Made by a program: the position numbers and the translations under genes
Assembly: GCF_019649055.1 (NCBI RefSeq)
Contig: NW_026570646.1
Span: 1-23,446 of the forward strand
Direction: 5' to 3'
Source of the DNA: Paramacrobiotus metropolitanus
Taxonomy: Eukaryota; Tardigrada; Eutardigrada; Parachela; Macrobiotidae
Length of the DNA stretch: 23,446 nt
The notes under the pieces: model-generated
The model's input: only the letters and a program-made list of their open reading frames with translations
Database searches by the model: none
What the model was told of the DNA's origin: nothing
Part shown: positions 8,785 to 16,890 of the stretch, in pieces
How positions within the stretch are numbered: position 1 is the stretch's first letter
Layout of the letters: each line of letters begins with the position of its first letter

Positions 8785-8909
8785 TCATGTACAGCAGTTC
8801 CGTTCAAAAGTGGTCGGTTACAACCGTTCAATCTGCTACCACGAGCCTGGTTTGTAGTAATCCGAGTCGAACTGGCTCGAAGGTCCGGTCGGAATTTATG
8901 AGTTTCGGC

Positions 8910-8936
8910 GATGGAAGTGTCCAGTCGACTTCCATC
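8910..8936 (+). repeat. 9-bp perfect hairpin
   Basis: Arms GATGGAAGT (8910-8918) and ACTTCCATC (8928-8936) pair perfectly. The loop is 9 bases. Confidence 0.7.
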
Positions 8937-9274
8937 CAATCTGTTCCGTTGTTATCCGACCTTCTGTCGAGGTCGGTTATCCTATCCGTCAGTGGTCGAC
9001 TAGGGTTAACCTGCAATAACATGCCCATGTGGGGCTAAACAAGTTCCTTCAAGTCGAATTCATCCACCGCAGATATCTGTCGTTCTTCTTCCGTCATGTT
9101 GACTAGGTCGCCGACTTCCGACATGTGGTCGGTTACGGTCGACTGCGGAAGGTCGGATGAACTATGTTTCCATCCGTCCGAAGGTCGGATCTTTCCGTTA
9201 GGAGGTCGATTCTCGACTTCTAAATGCCTTTGCCGACTTGTTGTCGTGTCCTTCCAACTTCTGTGCGGTCACTT

Positions 9275-9370
9275 CCGACTTCAGCTTGAGGTCGGATATC
9301 CATGTCCAAGTTCGGAGGTCGGCTATTTTCCGACTTCCTCAAGTCGGAAAAACTTTGTGTTTTATCCGAC
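9275..9370 (+). repeat. Run of overlapping hairpins ending in a TTTGT-loop stem
   Basis: CCGACTTCA/TGAGGTCGG pairs at 9275-9295. A CCGACTT segment at 9331-9337 can pair with either of two neighbours (AGGTCGG to its left, AAGTCGG to its right), giving mutually exclusive stems. The last stem has left arm GTCGGAAAAAC (9343-9353), loop TTTGT (9354-9358) and right arm GTTTT plus TCCGAC (9359-9370) with one bulged A, 11 bp. Confidence 0.65.
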
Positions 9371-9527
9371 GAAAGGCTAAATTCTTCCACTAGGAGGTCG
9401 ATTTCATACTTCTGGTTGATTTTCCGACTTGTTGTCGCTTACTTCCGACCTCCATCTGGTGGTTGTCGACTTCACTTTTGGGAGCTCTGTGCGTTCGGCT
9501 ACAGTTGGCCGGGTCTTCGTTGTTTGG

Positions 9528-9563
9528 ACATCCTTCGGTCAGTTTTAACTGGCAGAAGGATGT
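9528..9563 (+). repeat. Nested hairpin, 9-bp outer stem
   Basis: Outer arms ACATCCTTC (9528-9536) and GAAGGATGT (9555-9563) enclose an inner CAGTT/AACTG stem. Confidence 0.65.
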
Positions 9564-9949
9564 TCAGCAGCACAACTCCGTTCCTTCTGTAATCTCTGAC
9601 GTGAACTCCAGGTCGAATCCGAGCTACTGTTGAGGTCGGTCAATCCGAATAACTTGCTACTGGGTCGCCGAGCCTTGCGAGGTGGGGGTTCCTTGGCATC
9701 TGTTGGCCGATTGACTGGCGTTTCATCATGCACTGCGCTCGCTCACAACACTAAGGGTCTTTGTGGCCCCGGTTGCCGAGCCGAGCTCTTTGGTTTAAAC
9801 TTCATGCACATGCAAGTCCCTGAGGTCGTCAGATCCGATTCTTCCATTTTGTTTTGTCGCGAACCTGTGACGCCTAGCCACTTCTGTTGGGGGTAGACGA
9901 CTCATGTCCACGGGGAAATTTTCTTTTGCCGGTAACGCTGGCCAACTGG

Positions 9950-10061
9950 CCGTTGCTGTTGCGGGCAGATGGTCATCGCTACCGGGGGAGTTCGGTATGC
10001 CGCTGACGAAGGCCGACTGACCGTTACTGTTGCGGGCAGGCGGTCGTCGTCATCGGGGTCC
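9950..10061 (+). repeat. 71-bp direct repeat, two diverged copies
   Basis: CCGTTGCTGTTGCGGGCAG at 9950 recurs at 10021 as CCGTTACTGTTGCGGGCAG, a 71-base period. Similarity continues for about 40 bases into a GGTC-rich stretch. Confidence 0.6.
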
Positions 10062-10401
10062 GTTGGGGGTGCAGGTCGGATGTTCTAATCCGGTCTGCCT
10101 AGGATGTTCCATAGAAGACATGGGGAAGCAGGTCGCGGCGGAGTCGCTGGTACACCAGTATCCAAATCACCGTCGCTGTTCCTCTTCAGGGAATGGCAGC
10201 ACGTTCAGAGACGCGCGTAGTCGTGGTCACCGGTGAATCGGCTGGTTTACCCGATGTCGTCCGGGGGAGACTGCGGTTGATCTCCAGGTACAGAGCCTGT
10301 AGGTCTGGATTCAAACGGAGAATCCGGTTAAGTTACCACGTTGCTACTGCCAGCTTCCGTCCATGGTCGACTTCTTGTTGGTCGGCTACCATATGCTCAG
10401 T

Positions 10402-10590
10402 CGATCTGTGTGATCGTTTAAAGGTAGCGAGTCGTGGTTTTAACGATCTGCATCGTTACAGGTCGAACAGTTTTCAAAACCGATCTTTGTGATCGGCTTG
10501 CACAACCGACCTTTGTGGTCGACTTGCGCAGCAGTATCCGTTATGTCTCCCAGTTATGGGCAAAGTACGAAGTCGACCTTTGTGGTCGGC
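10402..10590 (+). repeat. Cluster of five stem-loops with TGTGT/TTTGT loops
   Basis: In order: CGATC/GATCG with loop TGTGT (10402-10416); TAACGAT/ATCGTTA with loop CTGC (10441-10458); CCGATC/GATCGG with loop TTTGT (10480-10496); CGACC/GGTCG with loop TTTGT (10507-10521); GTCGACC/GGTCGGC with loop TTTGT (10572-10590). The last is nested within GTACG (10565-10569) and CGTAC (10594-10598). Stem sequences differ but loops are alike. Confidence 0.75.
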
Positions 10591-10715
10591 TCCCGTACCT
10601 AGTCAAATCCGAGTCTTCCTGCACTGTTGGCGGCTCGGCCGAGGGATTTCCGCTGTTTACAATGGTGAAGGGTGCTCGGCTACCCGGTTCCGAAGTTGGC
10701 CACGGGTGCTTGGCA

Positions 10716-10759
10716 AACATGGCGTGAAACGCGCGCAGTCACGTGTTTCGCGCCATGTT
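10716..10759 (+). repeat. 18-bp stem-loop with two G-T pairs
   Basis: The left arm AACATGGCGTGAAACGCG (10716-10733) pairs along its whole length with the right arm CGTGTTTCGCGCCATGTT (10742-10759). There are two G-T pairs and no mismatch. The loop is 8 bases. Confidence 0.8.
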
Positions 10760-11038
10760 AGCGTAATCCTCTCGGTTTCTTCTCCGGAGTCGGTTGGCCG
10801 GAGTATCGATCTCCATGTAGCGCGGATTGGGGCTTCTGTTGGCTCCGATGGTCGCAGAACGTGGTTGACGATCTGCTTTGTTAGCAGATGTGGTTACGAT
10901 CTGTCTTTGCCAAGCTGGGGAACTGGGGTCGGTTGCCCAGTTCATTCCAGGGGATTCCTTGGGGGACGTACCGGTACGGTGAAAGAGCCGAAATACCCGG
11001 GTCTAACCACGCGTTTCCGGGTCCAACCAAAGAATCCG

Positions 11039-11057
11039 GCCGACTTGTGTAGTCGGC
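11039..11057 (+). repeat. Perfect 7-bp hairpin, TGTGT loop
   Basis: GCCGACT (11039-11045), loop TGTGT, AGTCGGC (11051-11057). An eighth G-T pair is possible outside. Confidence 0.7.
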
Positions 11058-11145
11058 TTTTATGGCCAAGTCGTCGTTGACGTCCGCCGCGTACATGGTT
11101 GGTCATTTTCCAAGAAAAGAACTGAAGTATAGTGTCCATTCCGAA

Positions 11146-11226
11146 GTCGGTTCTCGACGGCGCTGTTTCTCAGCTAGACTGTTTCTCAGTCGAAAGGTCG
11201 GTTCTCGACCGTGCCGTTTCTCGGCA
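11146..11226 (+). repeat. Five tandem hairpins with TTTCT/GTTCT loops and different stems
   Basis: GTCG/CGAC (11146-11158), GCTG/CAGC (11162-11174), GACTG/CAGTC (11177-11191), GGTCG/CGACC (11196-11210) and TGCCG/CGGCA (11212-11226). Loops are TTTCT or GTTCT. Every stem is perfect though each has its own sequence. The cluster lies about 60 bases past the last ORF's stop codon, so it could act in transcript 3'-end formation. Confidence 0.75.
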
Positions 11227-11282
11227 ATGCCTCCTTAAAGTTATTCCAATGGGGGATCGAGTTCCAGTGTGGGAGCTCGATC

Positions 11283-13472
11283 TTAACTGAGTGGAACTTC
11301 GACGGGTTTATCGCCGCCGAAGTAATCTTCTTCTTCATCATCGTCCGGGCCAGGTCGGTTATGTGGCCGTATGTTCGGGTCCCTAGGTTTACAAGTCGCC
11401 GGGCCGCTCCGTTGAGACATCTCGTCGGTCTCATCTGTTTCCTGGCCTGGGCGCTCCGCTCTGCTCTTCCTCGATTCCTTGGCCGCTTGTTTGCGGAGCC
11501 GCAGCGCGAACGGTCGTGCGCCGGGTGCTATGTCATCCGACATCCAAGGTTCGTAGGGCGACGAGTTGAATCCGCTAGGCAAAGTTTTCTTTTCGCGGTA
11601 CCAGCTGATGAATCGGGTTGCGTCGTCGCTGGGATCTACGTGATCCTCACGAAAGGCATACTTTGTCGCATACCGTTCGTGGGTGTACAGCAAGTCTCGC
11701 ATCCAGACAGCTAGGATAACACTTCTCATTGGTGTGCCGAGTTGGGCTACGAGGGTTTCCACAGCCGCTGGTATCGCTTCATTGTAGTACAGTCCGTACA
11801 GGGTGTAATGGCAAAAGTAATTGCCGAGTCGAGCTGCGAAGATGAATCGCAGGAATGCCGTGGCTCCGTCCTGGGCCATGTCGACTTCTCCTTCCGGAAG
11901 ATGCTGGGTTAAATCCAGTGCTGCCCGAGCCGCGGTGATTACAAAGGCTGGGTGTGCGTCCGTAATGACGAACTGGGCAACACTCTCCAACTCGTCATGG
12001 GAGTATTCCCGAGCTCCTAGTTGGCTCGCACGTGTTCCGTCCGGGCTGTACAATGGTACATTCAGCAAGACCGGGTCGGTCATCGACGGCAACGCATTCG
12101 ATCTGGTGTACGGGTGTTCAACATTCGGCGCTGTGTGCGCGTTCATGTTGAAGTCGGGCCGCCACTGATGTTGTTCGAACAGCGCCTGGTATCCGGATCG
12201 GACGAGGAATTGACGAAGGTTTTCTACCATCCGCCAGATTTGTGGTCGGTACCGTTCCTCGTAATTCATGACGTTCATAATGTGGTTCGTCCTTTCGGTA
12301 GGGTGTGGCATGACGACCTCGATTCCTTGTTGTCGAGCTCGGTCATAGCGAGGGTCTTCTCGGATCGGCACTTCCACTTGTGGCAGTTGTGCCATCTGGT
12401 CGGCTACGTCGACGTCCATCTGCTCCTGTTGAGCTGCCAGTTCAGCTTGGACTTCGGCCGGTGGTTGTGCTTGTTGGGGTTCCGACTGTTGTTCAGGTGG
12501 GATGACGTTACGTTTCGACTTATTTGTTAAGTCGACCGTAAGTCCGATCCCTGTTTCTCCAGATCCAGTACGTTTCCCTGGTGGAGCTCTGGTTGGCTCC
12601 TTTCCCGCTTCACGGATAACGGCTCGTTGCGCTTCGATTCTGTCTCGAAGGTCAACTGGGCCGATCCGGTGTCTAAGGTCATGTCCCGCAAGGTTTTTGC
12701 TCGGTCGGCGCTGCTGTTGAGCGCGATTTCCAGGGATTCCGGGTTGAGGAATCTGCTGAGAAACAGTTGGACGGGCCTGTGTGACCACTGGCGTTGCCCT
12801 GTGTGGGATTGCCATCAACTGTTCCTGAGTTGCCGGTGTGAAGGTGACTGGCTGTTGAGTTCCGTCCGGCATATTCATCATCATCGTTATAGATGCGCCG
12901 GTCATCGGTCGGTTCGAATCTCCGACGAAGACATCACGTATTGTAGGAGTTAATTCTCCGACTGTCGGGAGACCCTGTGTGGGTGTCTGTACCCGAATCT
13001 TTATTTCTGGTTCGAAATCGGTCGGTGGTGGATGGACTCGCATTGTGGCGATCTTCCTATCGACCTCCTTTATCCTCTTCTGGTCGTCAAGTTGACGTTG
13101 CAGGTCCAACATCTGACGGTACTCGAACAGCCTATTTGTTAGGACTGGTGGTCGAGTTTCTTCCCATCTCGGGTCGCGAGCTCGTTGTCGCTGAATTGTA
13201 GCCAGGTTGTCCTGTTCATATGACTCCAGTTGATTAATCAGGTATTCTCTGCCGGCCAAGTACCGGTATGCGCTCAAATTGCCAGCGACAACGTTTAGGT
13301 AAAGTGCCGCCGCCTGAGCACGGTGTTGCGCTCCGGTGCCGGAAATTCGTTCGTTCGTAAAGGATACGATGCACAACGCGCAGGGCATTCTGTTGTTGTC
13401 CCTCGTCGCATTATCCATGCACTGTTGGCAGTCCACCGTAAAGGCTTCCGTTCGGGGCTCTTCCGTACGAGT
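11283..13472 (-). CDS. Giant-element ORF D, unknown protein with N-terminal Cys4 motif and acidic C-terminus
   Basis: An open frame of about 729 codons ending at 11283. No ATG opens it: the first codons follow a TGA at 13476-13478 and a strong acceptor (TTTTGACAG|ACT), so it probably begins as an exon at 13472. Counting from the GTG at 13434-13436, C3, C6, C19 and C22 form a CxxC...CxxC pair suggestive of zinc binding. Residues about 60-130 are helical and charged, 130-360 Pro/Gln-rich linker, 370-640 a denser domain with aromatic residues (FCHYTLYGLYYNEA, about 560), and the end is basic, then acidic (DDDEEEDYFGG). I recognise no family. The GC-rich coding composition and hairpins at 12515 and 13128 are shared with the rest of the element. 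It could be a capsid-like or nucleoprotein component, but that is only a guess from its layout. Confidence 0.65.
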   Translation of the reverse strand, partial: TRTEEPRTEAFTVDCQQCMDNATRDNNRMPCALCIVSFTNERISGTGAQHRAQAAALYLNVVAGNLSAYRYLAGREYLINQLESYEQDNLATIQRQRARDPRWEETRPPVLTNRLFEYRQMLDLQRQLDDQKRIKEVDRKIATMRVHPPPTDFEPEIKIRVQTPTQGLPTVGELTPTIRDVFVGDSNRPMTGASITMMMNMPDGTQQPVTFTPATQEQLMAIPHRATPVVTQARPTVSQQIPQPGIPGNRAQQQRRPSKNLAGHDLRHRIGPVDLRDRIEAQRAVIREAGKEPTRAPPGKRTGSGETGIGLTVDLTNKSKRNVIPPEQQSEPQQAQPPAEVQAELAAQQEQMDVDVADQMAQLPQVEVPIREDPRYDRARQQGIEVVMPHPTERTNHIMNVMNYEERYRPQIWRMVENLRQFLVRSGYQALFEQHQWRPDFNMNAHTAPNVEHPYTRSNALPSMTDPVLLNVPLYSPDGTRASQLGAREYSHDELESVAQFVITDAHPAFVITAARAALDLTQHLPEGEVDMAQDGATAFLRFIFAARLGNYFCHYTLYGLYYNEAIPAAVETLVAQLGTPMRSVILAVWMRDLLYTHERYATKYAFREDHVDPSDDATRFISWYREKKTLPSGFNSSPYEPWMSDDIAPGARPFALRLRKQAAKESRKSRAERPGQETDETDEMSQRSGPATCKPRDPNIRPHNRPGPDDDEEEDYFGGDKPVEVPLS
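12515..12535 (+). repeat. Perfect 8-bp hairpin, TTTGT loop, inside coding sequence
   Basis: TCGACTTA (12515-12522), loop TTTGT, TAAGTCGA (12528-12535). On the coding strand it encodes DLTNKS. Confidence 0.75.
13128..13147 (+). repeat. Hairpin with TTTGT loop, 7 bp with one bulge
   Basis: CAGCCTA (13128-13134), loop TTTGT, TAGG plus CTG (13140-13147) with a bulged A. Confidence 0.55.
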
Positions 13473-13540
13473 CTGTCAAAACAAAAGTCAGCAAACCGTT
13501 TCTCGGTTGCATCCTATAATTTACACCCTATGATTACTAC
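13473..13540 (-). other. Probable 68-bp intron joining two frames of the giant element
   Basis: The 3' end is classical: branch-like CTGAC (13487-13491), TTTTGTTTTG tract, ACAG. The donor, GTAGTA after GACC, is weaker. Splicing is phase 0 to phase 0 and would connect the frame ending at 13514 with the frame of ORF D, removing both stops (13514 and 13476). It is inferred from sequence only. Confidence 0.45.
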
Positions 13541-13813
13541 GGTCGGGCCAGGTCGGTTCTCGAACTGGTCCAGGACGCCTTTGTGGTCGTCCAATGAGGT
13601 AAATGAACTTCTGTTGGTCGATGACGCCTGCGTGGTGTCACTGGGAGGAGGTCGGTTATGCCTCTCTCCCAACACGTTCTGCGTTTCCTCATTCCCGTGT
13701 GGGTGCTTCTGGCGACCCAAGCCGACTTGCTTGGTGCGAGTCGGCCAACTCGGTCGATTGTGCCGAGGTCGGTCGTTCCTTCGGTAAATGTCCATGTCGG
13801 TGATTTGATGGGT
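13541..13813 (-). CDS. Giant-element ORF C, last segment (basic frame)
   Basis: This frame opens after a TAA at 13814-13816 and has an ATG at 13793-13795. Unspliced, it would end at 13514 with 93 codons. It is Arg/Asn/Pro-rich and is +1 to the upstream winged-helix-like frame, which it overlaps. I read it as the continuation of that protein after a single-base frame change near 13811-13816, running into the intron at 13540. Alternatively the ATG could start a small separate basic protein. Hairpins at 13573-13592 and 13622-13640 fall in it. Confidence 0.4.
13573..13640 (+). repeat. Two hairpins with TTTGT and TGCGT loops
   Basis: GGACGCC (13573-13579), loop TTTGT, GG plus CGTCC (to 13592) with a bulged T. 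TGACGCC (13622-13628), loop TGCGT, GGTGTCA (13634-13640), 7 bp with one G-T. Confidence 0.6.
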
Positions 13814-14888
13814 TTAAGGCGATAAACCGTTGACCGCCCTGGGTTTTATCGGTGTTCGTGGCAAATTGTTGTTGGTAGAGTGCCTTCGATATGACGAATT
13901 CTAGTTCGTCGTCCAGGGAGTACTTTTTCCGTCCGGCAATCGTGTCCGGTTTGGCCTTGTATTTGGGATTGACCAACTGTGGTTCCGTTGATGTCCACTG
14001 GAACTCAAACCGCGCTATAAGTTGGTGGAGTATTTCTCCGCGGGTAAGTCCGTCAGGGTGCCAGGACATTTCCATGCACGCTTCAATGGCGTGTATCCAT
14101 CCTTCATATGTTGAAGGAGCCGGGTCCTTCTTAGCCGGTGGGAACTCGTAGTACATCCGCTTTCCGCTGGTATATGTACGTATCAGCTTCCCTGCATGGT
14201 ATCCTAGGTCGCAGTAGTGTCGCACGTTGTTCTGGCTGAGTTGTCGCCAATCGCCCGTTTCATCTACCTTCCAGTGTTGGAGGAGTTTGAAGGCGATTCT
14301 TGGTGTGGCGAACTTTGGTCCACGTGTGGCCAAGGCCTTCAGAGCGGCGAATGTGTACATCCATCCGGCGTCATATTCCGAGACACTCGGCTTGGGTTTC
14401 GAAGCCGATTTTATGCCGGTATACTTCAACCTAACGTTGACCAGTGGGGGAATATCGTCTGGTAGGACTTCTATCATATCCTCATGAAAGTCCGAACGAA
14501 GTGGCTGGTGGTCGGAGTCGGGCGTCAGTGGTACTCGTTTACCGTACTGACGAGGAACGTATACTCCGCCGTCGTCTTCGTTACTCTTGGAATCGTCGGC
14601 CTTGTCGCCGCTATCCTTCTCTTCAAGTTGTTTAGCCGGTATCTCCGGTTCGGCCTGCTGTTGCGGTGCCGAGCTCGATGGTGGTGGGGGTTTACCGTTT
14701 CCATCGTCGTCGTCGTCGTCATCCTTCGGCGATCCATTTCCGGGTGTTCGGAAATCTTCGTCGTCATCGTCTTCGTCTTCGGTTTCTTCCTCGGATGACG
14801 AGATCAGCTCGGATGACTTCGGTTCTTTTTTCTTAGCCGGCTTAGTCGACTTCGTTTTGGTCGGCTTCGACTTTCCCTTTTTGTTGGG
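13689..14888 (-). CDS. Giant-element ORF C, acidic linker plus possible winged-helix region
   Basis: An open frame of 399 codons between a TGA at 14889-14891 and the stop at 13689. It starts with a lysine-rich, then strongly acidic stretch (runs of Asp, encoded by GTC/GTCGTC repeats at 14704-14720 on the plus strand). An ATG at 14475-14477 begins the better-folded half. Within that half, residues about 75-110 (LSQNNVRHYCDLGYH... followed by a KRMYYEF strand) have the helix-turn-strand look of a winged helix, and a second similar region follows. No DNA-binding family is recognised, so this is inference. The upstream frame (ORF C, 332-codon segment) overlaps this one by 47 bases in the -1 register, so the break is at 14842-14888, where an A5 run is present. 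Confidence 0.5.
   Translation of the reverse strand, partial: PNKKGKSKPTKTKSTKPAKKKEPKSSELISSSEEETEDEDDDDEDFRTPGNGSPKDDDDDDDGNGKPPPPSSSAPQQQAEPEIPAKQLEEKDSGDKADDSKSNEDDGGVYVPRQYGKRVPLTPDSDHQPLRSDFHEDMIEVLPDDIPPLVNVRLKYTGIKSASKPKPSVSEYDAGWMYTFAALKALATRGPKFATPRIAFKLLQHWKVDETGDWRQLSQNNVRHYCDLGYHAGKLIRTYTSGKRMYYEFPPAKKDPAPSTYEGWIHAIEACMEMSWHPDGLTRGEILHQLIARFEFQWTSTEPQLVNPKYKAKPDTIAGRKKYSLDDELEFVISKALYQQQFATNTDKTQGGQRFIALNPSNHRHGHLPKERPTSAQSTELADSHQASRLGSPEAPTRE
14522..14551 (+). repeat. 11-bp hairpin with small bulge in coding sequence
   Basis: CGTCAGT then GGTA (14522-14532) pair with TACC and ACTGACG (14539-14551). GT is bulged and the loop is CTCGTT. Confidence 0.65.
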
Positions 14889-15846
14889 TCAAGTCCTCTG
14901 GTTCCGGCGAAATTTCCATCGGTGAGGACGGCGGAAGTGACTGTACGTCCTTCGGTATAAACCGTCCCTTCGCACTCCGAGTTGGTTTGGCTGTGCTTGC
15001 TCGTCCCGCCGGAGCCGATGCCGTGCCGACATATGTTGTCGGTTCGTGCGGCGCTCGAGGTCGGGTCAAGGCTTGGACTCGTCTTTGTGACGACTGTCCA
15101 GCCGTACGAGCTATATGCAGCAGGGTGGCTGCATCGTCCGACGGTTGTTCGTTGGAGTCGCTGTACTCCTCGGTAGGTTCCGTGCCGGCCGGAGGCTTGT
15201 CCTTGTTGACGTAAGACATCCGGAGGTTGAATTCACGGCGATGCTGTTCCGGGATGAAGTTCGGCACGGTATACCTCACCGGTACGTCGCGTTCCGCGTT
15301 CGTCGTCTGAAGAGTGTGTGCGGTGACCAGTTCTTCAATTCGGCCCTCTATATGGCTGATGATATCATCAATGTTGCCCTTCTTGTCCATGTACATCACG
15401 TTATATACGCGGGCAATTTGGACCAAGTTCGATCCGCGAGGGTTCCGAATGTATCCGATGCACCGTGCAATTCTAGTCGGTGTATCGTCCGCGTTTCTTG
15501 CCGCTGCACTTTTAAGTGACTTTATGAGGTCCGGTTGGATCAGCTCAGCCATTCGTCCCCATTGTCGGTGAACGGCGACTGCTAATCCGTAGTCCAAAGT
15601 CCAGGCGACAATCTGCATCATGAGTTGATGCGTCAGCCATTTTCCGGTTTCGCCTTCGACCTGTACGTTGTTTGACAAGTCCTGTACCAAGGACTGGTAG
15701 ATGTCCTTGCCGTTTTCCTTGGCGCTCCGTATACTACGGGTAACTTCGACGTGTACTCGAACTTTGCGGATTAATGTGTCGACCGGATCGTCCGGCTGTT
15801 CATCCGGGAGGCGTTCGCGTACATCGTCCGGGCTGGCCACTGTGAT
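14842..15846 (-). CDS. Giant-element ORF C, middle segment, unknown
   Basis: The frame opens after TGA at 15847-15849 and ends at 14842. There is no ATG near the beginning. A different frame carrying ATG at 15918-15920 covers the missing start and reads through to 15771, so a frame change between 15846 and 15771 probably links them. Residues about 20-200 are helix-rich and compact (TLIRKVRVHVEV, WLTHQLMMQIVAWTLDYGL, IARCIGYIRNPRG). The rest is a Ser/Pro/Thr-rich tail that turns basic. It is of the size and style of a retroelement or viral structural domain, but no signature motif is present. Confidence 0.5.
   Translation of the reverse strand: MTVASPDDVRERLPDEQPDDPVDTLIRKVRVHVEVTRSIRSAKENGKDIYQSLVQDLSNNVQVEGETGKWLTHQLMMQIVAWTLDYGLAVAVHRQWGRMAELIQPDLIKSLKSAAARNADDTPTRIARCIGYIRNPRGSNLVQIARVYNVMYMDKKGNIDDIISHIEGRIEELVTAHTLQTTNAERDVPVRYTVPNFIPEQHRREFNLRMSYVNKDKPPAGTEPTEEYSDSNEQPSDDAATLLHIARTAGQSSQRRVQALTRPRAPHEPTTYVGTASAPAGRASTAKPTRSAKGRFIPKDVQSLPPSSPMEISPEPEDLTQQKGKVEADQNEVD
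15075..15156 (+). repeat. Two coding-region hairpins, loops TTTGT and GTTGTT
   Basis: TCGTC (15079-15083), loop TTTGT, GACGA (15089-15093), nested in GGAC/GTCC (15075-15078, 15096-15099). TCCGACG (15137-15143), loop GTTGTT, CGTTGGA (15150-15156), with one G-T. Confidence 0.6.
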
Positions 15847-15867
15847 TCATCCGTGTCCGCTCCGTGA

Positions 15868-16890
15868 TCAAACATTTCCTTTAGGTCGCCTTTGTACCTT
15901 CGTAGGACTGCCGTCTCCATGGTCGGAGATCGAGTCCTTGTCTTCAATGTCCGAGACCTGATCGGATTCCACATCGGACTGTTGCTTCGATGTGGAAGGC
16001 TGAGGTTGGTCGGGCGGAGTCGGTGGTTTTGGTGGGTTTCGTAGCCGACCTCCTGAAGTCTTAGCTGGCTTTGTGCCTGCTCGTTGCATGACTTCTTGGA
16101 ACTTCCGTTCTACCGCTTCCTTGTCGTGCGGTTCCTGTGCCTTCTCCTTCTGCGCGGTCCTTTGTGGGCCGGCATCCGAAATATCCAGGTCATCGGACGA
16201 CTTGTGTCGTTTAGCCGGGTTAGGTTTAGGCGTTTTGACCGTTGAGTCCGACTTCGGTTTGGTCGGCTCCTTAGCCTCCGGCTTGACTGGTTTCTTCAGA
16301 ACTTCCGTCGGTTGCGGTTTAGGAGGCTGTTTCGCTGCTTCCTTCTTGGCCTTCCGTTTATCCTTGTGGGATTTTACGGAATTGGCCGAGTTGATGACCT
16401 TGGTGTCCTGATCGTCGTCGATCTGGACAGAAGGTTGTCTGGTAGGAGGGGGAACTTTCATCTTAACGACGGGTTGTTGTGCCGTCTTTTTGGTCGACTT
16501 GGGTTCCGGAGCGGTGGTTTTGCGTGGAGTCGATGTAGCCGCTTGTAGGGCTTTAGGTCGGCTCCTTTCCGCTCGGTAATGTTCTCCCATTCGTTTCATC
16601 ACGTCGGCCATCTTCTCGGTAAGTCGGTCGTGGTCGCGCCGAGCTTCCGTGGTGTTTCCAACTATACTGGCACGTCGGATTCTCAGCGAATGCCAGAGTT
16701 CCCTATCCTCTGGGTACGCCATGTCGATGCAGACGTCCTGTTCCAACCTCGTCAAGTCCTTTACATGTTGTAAGGCTAGGTCGTCATGGAATTCTCGCGA
16801 CGAGTCCTTGAGGTGGTTTCTCCTTGGCCGTACTCCGTTTGGTCGGTATGTTACCCGACTCGGTCGTCGACTCGTTCGTTCGAGACTCGT
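15868..16890 (-). CDS. Giant-element ORF C, upstream segment, Lys/Pro-rich
   Basis: The frame opens after a TAG at 16891-16893 and ends at 15868. It has no credible start of its own. The first 60 or so residues are helical (EDRELWHSLRIRR). The remainder is low-complexity, rich in Lys, Pro, Thr and Asp/Ser (repeated KP, EP and SD words), as in intrinsically disordered nucleic-acid-binding tails. Its real beginning is probably the ATG at 16991-16993, whose frame lies +2 to this one (a +1 change going downstream) and runs to 16784. The last 53 bases overlap the ATG frame at 15918-15920. Confidence 0.5.
   Translation of the reverse strand, partial: TSLERTSRRPSRVTYRPNGVRPRRNHLKDSSREFHDDLALQHVKDLTRLEQDVCIDMAYPEDRELWHSLRIRRASIVGNTTEARRDHDRLTEKMADVMKRMGEHYRAERSRPKALQAATSTPRKTTAPEPKSTKKTAQQPVVKMKVPPPTRQPSVQIDDDQDTKVINSANSVKSHKDKRKAKKEAAKQPPKPQPTEVLKKPVKPEAKEPTKPKSDSTVKTPKPNPAKRHKSSDDLDISDAGPQRTAQKEKAQEPHDKEAVERKFQEVMQRAGTKPAKTSGGRLRNPPKPPTPPDQPQPSTSKQQSDVESDQVSDIEDKDSISDHGDGSPTKVQRRPKGNV
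15967..15997 (+). repeat. Perfect 10-bp hairpin in coding sequence
   Basis: TTCCACATCG (15967-15976) and CGATGTGGAA (15988-15997) pair without mismatch. The loop is 11 bases. Confidence 0.75.
16063..16171 (+). repeat. Two hairpins with TTTGT loops
   Basis: AGCTGGC (16063-16069), loop TTTGT, GCCTGCT (16075-16081), 6 of 7 pairs with a T-T mismatch. CGGTCC (16155-16160), loop TTTGT, GGGCCG (16166-16171), with one G-T. Confidence 0.6.

Larger units (their letters stand above)
8420..11282. repeat. Gene-free hairpin-rich region of the giant element
   Basis: About 2.8 kb with no frame I accept, downstream of the last minus-strand ORF. Many stem-loops stand almost side by side, for example at 8710-8730, 8910-8936, 8956-8976, 9275-9295, 9343-9370, 9755-9769, 10402-10590 (five), 10716-10759, 10871-10889, 11039-11057 and 11146-11226 (five). 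GGTCGG or CCGAC recurs dozens of times. It could be a 3' untranslated, packaging or replication region. A TTAGGAGGTCGATT-like segment near 9199 has a diverged copy near 9391. Confidence 0.6.

Noticed and set aside
11211-12720. Plus-strand frames of 100-170 codons over ORF D
   Set aside because: They are antisense shadows of the long minus-strand frame, with no domain and no starts in context.
12781-12815. CCCTGTGTGGG and GGCCTGTGTGACC as further TGTGT hairpins
   Set aside because: Stems are only three pairs or fewer, so they do not meet the limit I used.
14704-14720. GTC trinucleotide repeat as a microsatellite of interest
   Set aside because: It encodes part of the acidic Asp-rich stretch of ORF C and is explained by that.
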